A DNA stretch of 64,000 nt, taken from assembly GCF_025370935.1 (NCBI RefSeq), contig NC_133478.1, positions 18,230,738 through 18,294,737 on the forward strand. The letters run 5' to 3'. A program made the position numbers and the translations under genes. The notes beneath the pieces were generated by a model, which saw nothing but the letters and a program-made list of their open reading frames with translations, did no database searches and had not been told where the DNA came from. Below, in pieces: positions 11,701-20,700 of the stretch. This stretch comes from Choristoneura fumiferana (lineage: Eukaryota; Arthropoda; Insecta; Lepidoptera; Tortricidae). Numbering within the stretch: the first letter of the stretch is position 1; each line of letters begins with the position of its first letter.

Positions 11701-14700
11701 ATGACAAAGGCGTTTGATTTTATTAAACATTCACTATTGGTAATAAATTAGAAAATTATGGAATCAGAGGACCTGTATGATCTTTGTTTGTTCAAATAGT
11801 TAAATTAAATGAACGTAACGAAGAAATCGTACGTATATCAATCTGATTATATAGACACAATGGTTATGGAGTTCCCCAAGGAAGTGTGCTTGGACTGCTT
11901 CTGTTCAACATTTACATAAACGAGTTACTTTACAATTCGATGATCAGTTTTATTCGCTAATAACATCCCAATAATAATAACAGCGGAAAATACATGAAAA
12001 CAATGAGACTGGAAATTAAGTATAAATATGTATAAGTAAAATAAAAGGTAGCAAAATAAACATACCAACTCTCGTTTTGAAAGTATTAAGGCTGGGGGAC
12101 CAACCCATTAGAAACTTTTTTATTTCCAGCCTCATGTCCGCGTCTGGAACTCCGTATCCCTCGCTACATTGGCCGTAATCGGAGCGGGACAGATGGAGCG
12201 TGGCGTGGCAGCTATCTCCTTCTCTCGCGCGGACGGCGGCGCGCTACTAGCTTGTGTTGACGATGGACAGGATCACACCATCTCCGTGTGGGAGTGGCAG
12301 AGAGACAAGGGCCACTGTCTCGCTGAGACTAAGGTGAGAACCCAATATCAACAAGTTATTTCAAAAGATATTTGTATATTTTGCTGAGTTATTAGGTAAG
12401 TACTTCTACTTTATTTGCAACTTTTAACGGCAAGTACTATCTAAATGGTCACTCACTCATCAAGACATTGACGTATATCTATTGCACTTGTAACTATAGA
12501 CTGGGAGGAGTAAAAAAAGGAATTTAAAACCTCTGAAAATTATAAAAGTTGGATTTTAATGGCTTTGAATTTAGTAACTTTAATGGTACACTGAACATCG
12601 ATCGATGTACGGAAACATTCAAAGCAATCAAATGCAAACATAATACTGTGTTCTGTTATTTTTATGTGTTTTATGTATAATAAAGAGTTACAATACAATA
12701 CATTACTGAAAAATATTTACATGGGTCTGTCAAACTAACTCAACTACGTACGGAAATATTCTTCAGTAATATGCATGTAGTGTAAATTTTTGTATGTACT
12801 GTGTTCAATAAAGAATTTTTGTGTTGTTTTGTATTGTAACTTAAAGAGTTTGAAAACAACTTAACTGGTTGGTAACTGACTGTTCTTACAAGTTAAATGC
12901 TCCCACAGTGCTCAGTGGACACAGTCGTGGCAGTAGAGTTCCACCCGCTAGATCGCAACCAAATAGTAACGTGCGGGAAGAACCATATCGCGTTCTGGAC
13001 GCTCGACCACACCAATATGCTGTACAAGAGGATGGGAGTCTTCGAGAGTCGGGACAAGCCGAAGTACGTCACGTGCCTGGGATTCAATCATAATGGTAAG
13101 TAAATAAATATCATGGGACACTTGACACCAATTGAGCTAGTCCCAAAGTAAGCAATGCTCGTGTTATGAAATTTGGTATAGAGATAGTTTATGACTCTGG
13201 GAAAGACATAGGTTACCTTTTCTAACGAAAAAAATTCGACGCGAGCGAAGCCTTAATAACTTAGGGCGTCCGACCTTTTTTCCTAAAAGTACGGCTAAAC
13301 TGGATGGTGTGTCCTGCTATTAGGTTTGATTATCTGGCAACGCTACTTGCATCCACCGGTTGCCCACTACTCTCATGACGCCGTCAATCCACCTAGTGGG
13401 AGGCCTAACGCTTTGTCTTCCGGTTCGTGGTCGCTACTTAAAGACTTTTCACCCCCAACGTTTATCAGTTCTTCGAGCGATGTGGCCCGCTCATTTCCAC
13501 TTCAACGTACACATTCTTCTAGCTATGTCGGTGACTTTAGTTCTTTGGGAATTATCCGTATTCCAATTTTATTGCACAAAGAAACTCCAAACATAGCTCT
13601 CTCCATAGCTCGTTGCGTGAGTCTCAGCCTCTCCAAGAGGACAACAGTCGAGGACACTATCACGCTGGGGATGTGTTGCGATGAATGGGTTTTTCATGAA
13701 CTCATTTGCCTGTCCTCTCCTCGCACAGCACAGCTCTAGTGGAAACAGCTGAGCGGAACGAGGATTCAATTCATTTATTTCATTCCTCACAACGCATCCT
13801 TACACATCTCTGGTGAAAACGCATCTTAAATCTCTCTTTTCAAGGCTCCGTTTATATTTTTAGGCGACGTCCTCTCCGGCGACTCCAACGGCTCAATAGT
13901 GGTCGCACGCAGCCACGAACCACACGGTGCGCGCGGTCCACGCGGGCTCGGTGTTCTCGCTGCTGGCGCGGAAGGACGGCGCCATCCTCAGCGGCGGCGG
14001 CAAGGACGGCCGCGTCGTCGCCTTCGACGCTGACCTCAACGCCACCGGACAGGAGAATGTGGTCAGTATGACTGTCCAATTGTTGTATACGTATGGCCGG
14101 CCGCGCGGTTGTGTTAGATGCTGACCGACAGGAGAACGTGGTCGGTACTACTGTCCATTTGTTGGTATACACATGACCAGCTGCGTAGTCGTGTTGGATA
14201 CTGACCTCAACACCACCGGGCAGGAGAATGTGGTCAGTATGACTGTCCAATTGTTGGTATACGTATGGCCGGCCGCGCGGTTGTGTTAGATGCTGACCGA
14301 CAGGAGAACGTGGTCGGTACTACTGTCCATTTGTTGGTATACACATGGCCGGCTGCGTAGTTGTGTTGGATGCTGACCTCAACGCCACCGGGCAGGAGAA
14401 TGTGGTCAGTAGCTGTCCAATTGTTGGTATACTTACGTATGGCCGGCCGCGCGGTTGTGTTAGATGCTGACCTACTAGAGAACGTGGTCAGAACTACTGT
14501 CCATTTGTTGGTATACACATGGCCGGCTGCGTAGTTGTGTTGGATGCTGACCTCAACACCACCGGACAGGAGAATGTGGTCAGTAGCTGTCCAATTGTTG
14601 GTATACGAGTACTTACGTTTAGCCGGCCGCGCGGTTGTGTTAGATGCTGACCTACAGAAGAACGTGGTCGGTACTACTGTCCATTTGTTGGTATACACAT

Positions 14701-17700
14701 GGCCGACTGCGTAGTGGATGCTGACCTCAACGCCACCGGACAGGAGAATGAGGGCAGTCTTCGCTCCGCTCAGCTGTTTCCACCAGAGATGTGCTGTGCG
14801 AGGATAGGTAAATGAAGCGTTATTGGTTCATGAAAAACACATTCTCGCACATCTTTGGTGGAAACTCAGCCTGAGGCTTAAATACGTATTACTTATTTGT
14901 TGTTTTTAACCATTTGAGCATGAGCATGAGCTGAACGTGATGTCTCCATCCCCAGATCGAGGGCCACTACGGCGGCGTGCGCGTGGTGGCGGAGGGTCGC
15001 GGCAGCCAGCTGTTCGTGGCCACCACCAGGAACTGCATCCTGCACGGAGACCTCGACCTGGGCTTCTCGCCCGCCGTGCTCGGTACGACCACACACACAC
15101 ACACACACAATCACTCAACGATAAGTTTTATGTGGTTACTATAGCTTGGTAGTTCTACGAGCAAGGCTCGGATACCGGTTAAATTTGCAAACCGTTATCA
15201 TGTACTTGGCGCAAAACCTTTTTTGGTTTCGTTCGCGAAACCGTTATTTTTAAACCGGTTTTTAAGGGAACATTTCTATAAAGTTCTTGTCAGATTAACC
15301 GGTTTAGAACAATAAAAACCGGTTTATTCCGGCGCAGGATAAACGTCGCCGCCCGCCGCCGGACGGCCAGCTGTCACTCGTCGAATAAACCGGTTTATTT
15401 AGGTTATAGTTAAGTTCTTAAAAATGTTCGCGTTCTTATGAAAGTTCGGAGTTAAACCGAAATAAACCGGTATTTACCGCTATTTTATAAACCGGTTCCG
15501 AGCCTTGTCTACCAGTGACGATAATTATCATTTTTGGATACAAGTTATAGGATTGTTACTCGACATAATGTCGCTGAACTGACAATTGTCACGTTGGCAA
15601 AATTGGGCCCTGGTTCTACATCGTGTTATTTTTGATTTCCGTTAACTTTAAGACAATCTCCAGGTCAAATGAGGTTAATTTCTCTCTGTACTGTTTAAAA
15701 GATAATCTAGAGTTAAGATAATTAATTTTTAGCATTGAAACAGCGTAACCGTCCTTATTTTATGTCGTTTTTTCAAAGTCCACAACTAATCCGTTTCTAA
15801 TTCATACATTTATTTAACAAATTAAAGTTAAACATGTAGATTTTTTGATGTCTCTTGTCAAGTTTGTTTATTTTACAATTTAACTAGGTATTCACAATGA
15901 CTGTGAAGCTATTATATGCCTTTAAAAAATATTCTTGAAAAAAAAAAACATTTTTAATTTGACGAAAAAGTAATTATCAGGCAGAGCCGTCTGCCGAAGT
16001 TAACGGGTATCAAAAATAGCACGGTGTATATATGTATAGCATCATAACAGACGTATGGCGACAGGTCTTGAAGGCAATACAATAACAATCTGTAACTGTT
16101 CCAGGTCACGTGGACGAGCTGTGGGGTCTGGCGGCTCACCCCACGCTGCCGCAGTTCGTGACGGCGGGCTGGGACCGGCTGCTCCAGCTGTGGGACGGAC
16201 TGAGCCACTCCACCGTCTGGAGCAAGGACATCGAGGTACGAGACACCGGTATTTTTAGACGTGGGAGATTACTCGTCAGCCTGGCTGCGGCAGCAAATCA
16301 AACAACGAGGATGTATGGTAGCCGCGCACTAGGCAGCCTGGCTGTACAGTCAGTGCAGTGCAGTGCGCGGCAGGCTTAAAAAGTTAACGCTGCGGCGTTT
16401 TTTTATACAAAAAAAAAATTAAAGCATTTGTGCATAGCGTTTAAATAAAAAAAATCCTCATAAAAGTCATAAAACACGCGTTCCTATTGGTCAATTTAAT
16501 TTCACATGCAGCAGATGATTATTTTTGATTGGTCCAATTGTCGTTTCAGCACGCCGGGAACATTATTCAGAAATATATTCTAAAAAGTCGTATCGTGCTA
16601 TGAGATACATAAAATAGATACGACCTGTACCGTAATGTGTTACATTGTGGTTGTGTTTTGAGAGCCATAAATAAGTCAGCTGTTTAATGTAAAAATATAG
16701 GCAGTTTTGTGTACTGGATTTAGGTTATCTGTGGACACATTTTCGAGCAGTGTCGTTAAAAATAATTTTATGTCGCCTAGATACAGCATAAATACGATGT
16801 TTAGGCTGTGTTTCCACCAGAGATGTGCGAGGATGTGTTGCGAGGAATGTGTATTTCATTAACCAATAGAAACGCTTAATTTACCTCTCCTCGCACAGCA
16901 CATTTAGTGGAAACAACTGAGCGGAGCGAGGCGAGGTAAATGAAGAGTTTCTATTGGTTCATGAAAAACTCATTCCTCGCAACAGATCCTCGTTCATCTC
17001 TGGTTAAAACGCTAGCACGAGAAGTGATAACCGTATCTGTTTGTCTGTCTGTCCAGGAGCGCGCGCAGTGCTGCGCGTGGTCTGCGGACGGCGGCGCGGT
17101 GGCGGTGGGCTGTCTGTCGGGCAAGTGGCTCGTGTTCGAGCCCAACTCGCGCGAGCTGCTGGCCTCGCACCACGACGGGTCAGTACACACTCCTTTTCAC
17201 CGTGCGAGAGATATCCTGCCTCATACCAGAGCTGGATGAGCCTGACTTGATGTGTGGCCAACAAGTGGGATTCCGGCAGTGAATTAAACTATTTTGGAGA
17301 ACTAACAAAAGTCTACTAACGTGGTTAACATAGTCGGCACCTTCTCACTGAAATCCTAGTATTGCCACTATCACAACGATTCACAGTAACTTAAAGAAGA
17401 GCCTAGTTTAGTACGTTGTGTCTTAAGGGCGGTAAATAAGGAATTACGAACGAGAGTCTATGAGTCGATGTTCGTAATTTTAGTACCGCCCGTGCGACAT
17501 ACAATGTTTTTCATCACATTTGCGAGTAAATTTTTATATTTGTAAAAGATAAAATATAATTGTTCCAAATATTGGCGATACCTTAGGCTGCGCTTTTGGC
17601 AGCGCAACGTGCGAGTGTGTAGACCATCAGGCACGGGGCACGGCGCAGCGCCATCAGTACGGGCACTGACTCATGCGACCGACCACGGGTTTCATGATAA

Positions 17701-20700
17701 GCACATTAAGTTCAAGGTCTTATTTGGGGGGTTGCAACCAAGGTAGCCTGCATGTTACGACACTGTTTACGACCAAGTGTGATGAAAAATAGTAAAGAAA
17801 CGCGTAACAGTTCCTGAGACTGTCGACTCGGGCCAGACTTCTTTTACAAACTGACAATTGACGATCGCTTTTCCCGCGTCCAGATCTCAGGCTCTGTCAA
17901 GCGCGCCACGCATGGCAACACTGGCGTTTCATAGGTGCTATAATACCAATCCCGCCAATATTATAAATGCGAAAGTTTGTAACTCTGTTTGTTTGTTTGT
18001 TACTTCATCCCGTCTAAACCGTTGAACCGATTTAGAAAAAAATCGATATACAGATAGTTTTGAGTCCCAGGAAAAGACATGGGATAGTTTCCGCGGGTCA
18101 TAGGTCTAAGAACCAACGCTAGAAAACCTGCTTTGAAATAAAAAAAATCTGTATGGTAAATTCTCTTGGCAGCACGGAGCCGATCCAGACGATCCAGTAT
18201 TCCCCGGACAATAAATACGTGGCGCTGGGCTCCCGGGACAACTTCATCTACATCTACCAGCTGGACGACCAGGGACGCCGCTACACGCGAATTGGCAAAT
18301 GCTTGGTGAGTGAAATGAGATATAAAATTAAAAATAAAAAGATATTAGTCTTGTAAAAGTGAGTCATCAACTCTTAGGTACATAATACAACTGGTATCCC
18401 GCCTTTTTACGGAATTAGTTGTTTGCCACATATTCCATTTGCCAACTGTTTCATTTCCCAACTCAGTTTTCTCTGAAACCAATAAAAATCTCAGTTGTAG
18501 CACCGGCTAGCTTGCTTACAAGGTGGTTCTTGGCATTAAAATCAATGTTTCGTTATTTTCAAAATAATTTAGTCATTCGATATTCAATTGTTTTCTTACA
18601 CCTATGACCAGACTCATTTGGAGAAGTGGAAATCATTTTCAAGGAAAGAGATTGTTGCTGTGTTTTCAATGATTTTTAGGGTTCCGTACCTCAAAAGGAA
18701 AAAACGGAACCCTTATAGGATCACTTTTTGTCCGGTATGTCTGTTTGTCAAGACCACGTCAAGACTCTTTTTCTCGGGAACGCGTGGAGTTATTAATCTG
18801 AAAATACTGAGGTCTTTTGTCCCTTGCAGCTGTGGTAAAATCAAACATCTAAGCCAACGCAAAAAAGCTGCAGCCGTTTATAAGCCGTTTAGCCGTAAAT
18901 TTTCAAAACTCGCAAGGGAATCAAAACCTACAGGGTACTTATACTACATAGTATTAGGTACTATTAAACACAACCAACTAGAAAAGTCTGAAATCTTGAT
19001 GTCTGTCTGTAAATATCAATGACCAATATAATCTGACCCCACACTGCGTACATTTTGCTTAAGAGTAGGGCTCTGCATACACTGGATGAATTAAATCACT
19101 CGCAAAAAGCGAGAAATATCTTCAAGACACGATTCCCGTTTACTTACATACCTATAAATGTGTACGGAACCCTCGGTGCGCGAGCCCGACTCACACTTGC
19201 CCGGTTTTTTTGTAATTGTGTTAACAAGTTTAATGGTTTCACGCATCAGTGCACGGAGAGAAAGCGTAGAAGGGTAACCCATTTCGATGCTGCACGATCA
19301 TAACGCTATTTTATCGCCTCGCTCCATTGGCATCTCACGTACCTAGGGCACGAAGATGTCGACGCTCGCTCGCTATTGGCTGAATATTGAATGCTCATGT
19401 CAGTTTCTATGGGCGCGTACACGAAAAACAGGGTCGGTATTTCCATGTCGGTATTGTCCGGGCCGGGAAATAGTGTCTCCCAATGCATACAAACGCATAG
19501 AGTCAAATCAAGGACGTGTATCAAAGTGGATGACACCAGTCGATCTACCTACCCTACTTTCGTGTTTAAATTTGACCTATTTGAGTTTGCCTAAATTTTA
19601 CTCAATGAACTGAATCTATTATTAAATACAATAAAACAAAGTCGTGTTAGTTACACCAATTATAACTCAAAAACTGCTGGACCAATTTTTATGACTTTTG
19701 TGTTTTTGGATTTGCCTTCGTCAGGAATAGGATAATAAGGTATAAAAAACATTGGGAAATCGACGATAAAAAAAAAACATTTTCCCAAAAATATTCACTT
19801 ATAAAATAATTGATATGTCCAAACAACATTGATTGATAGTTTGGAAACGCAATTGAACCCGCTGTTTGTATGTTATCATAATTTTAATGTAGTGTTTTCT
19901 CACCTGATGTAAAGTGCAGATAAGGCCAAAGGTGTATCTTACTGGTTCAGTAACAGCCTATTCACTCTAGCTAAATAAATTATTTAGATTAATATTGATC
20001 ACTGAGTCAAATCAATTTGGCCATTTTCTATGTGTTTTAAAAACGAGCTTTTTATATTCAGCTAATAGAAGTGTAAGTAGTTTCCTTTTGAAAAAATCCT
20101 CTTTCAAGTTAATCTCTTAGTTATTTTATTTTAATACCCTGTTTGTATACTACATTGAAAGTGGGATTCTTTTAAAAACTAGATAACGCTAGGTATCTTG
20201 TAATATTGCATTAAATATATTAATTAATTAATATGTATACTTAGGTAGAGCTTTAGTTTCGTGAATATTAATTTTTAGATTTTTTTCAGGCTGGCAACAT
20301 GTGTAGATATTTGTTTGTAATATATTTAGTGCCTATTATACTTCTAGCTTTATATTTAATTCCACATTAATTACATTAATACTGTTGTAAAATATGTAAC
20401 CTTAGCTTATCAGATAAAACTTTGAATTTTGCTACTGCATAAGCGTAGCAATTAAGTTTATATATTTTAATATTTTTTTTTATCATAGGGTCACTCCAGC
20501 TACATAACACACCTGGACTGGTCTGAAGACAGCCAATATATCAGGAGCAACTCTGGGGATTATGAACTTCTATACTGTAAGTCACTAATAATTATATATT
20601 TTATAGCCCGTCTGCTTAGAATGTGTTTATCGCTACCCTGCAGGAACTATGCAATTTTCCGGGATACAAACTATCCTATGTCCTTTCTCGGGACTGTAAA

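Noticed and set aside
14234..14698. A 154-aa minus-strand frame with internal repeats
   Set aside because: It is the antisense of the EMAP exon 5 array; its repetitive protein only reflects the DNA repeat.
18588..19022. 144-codon open frame on the plus strand
   Set aside because: It lies within a SINE-like dispersed repeat and resembles no known protein.
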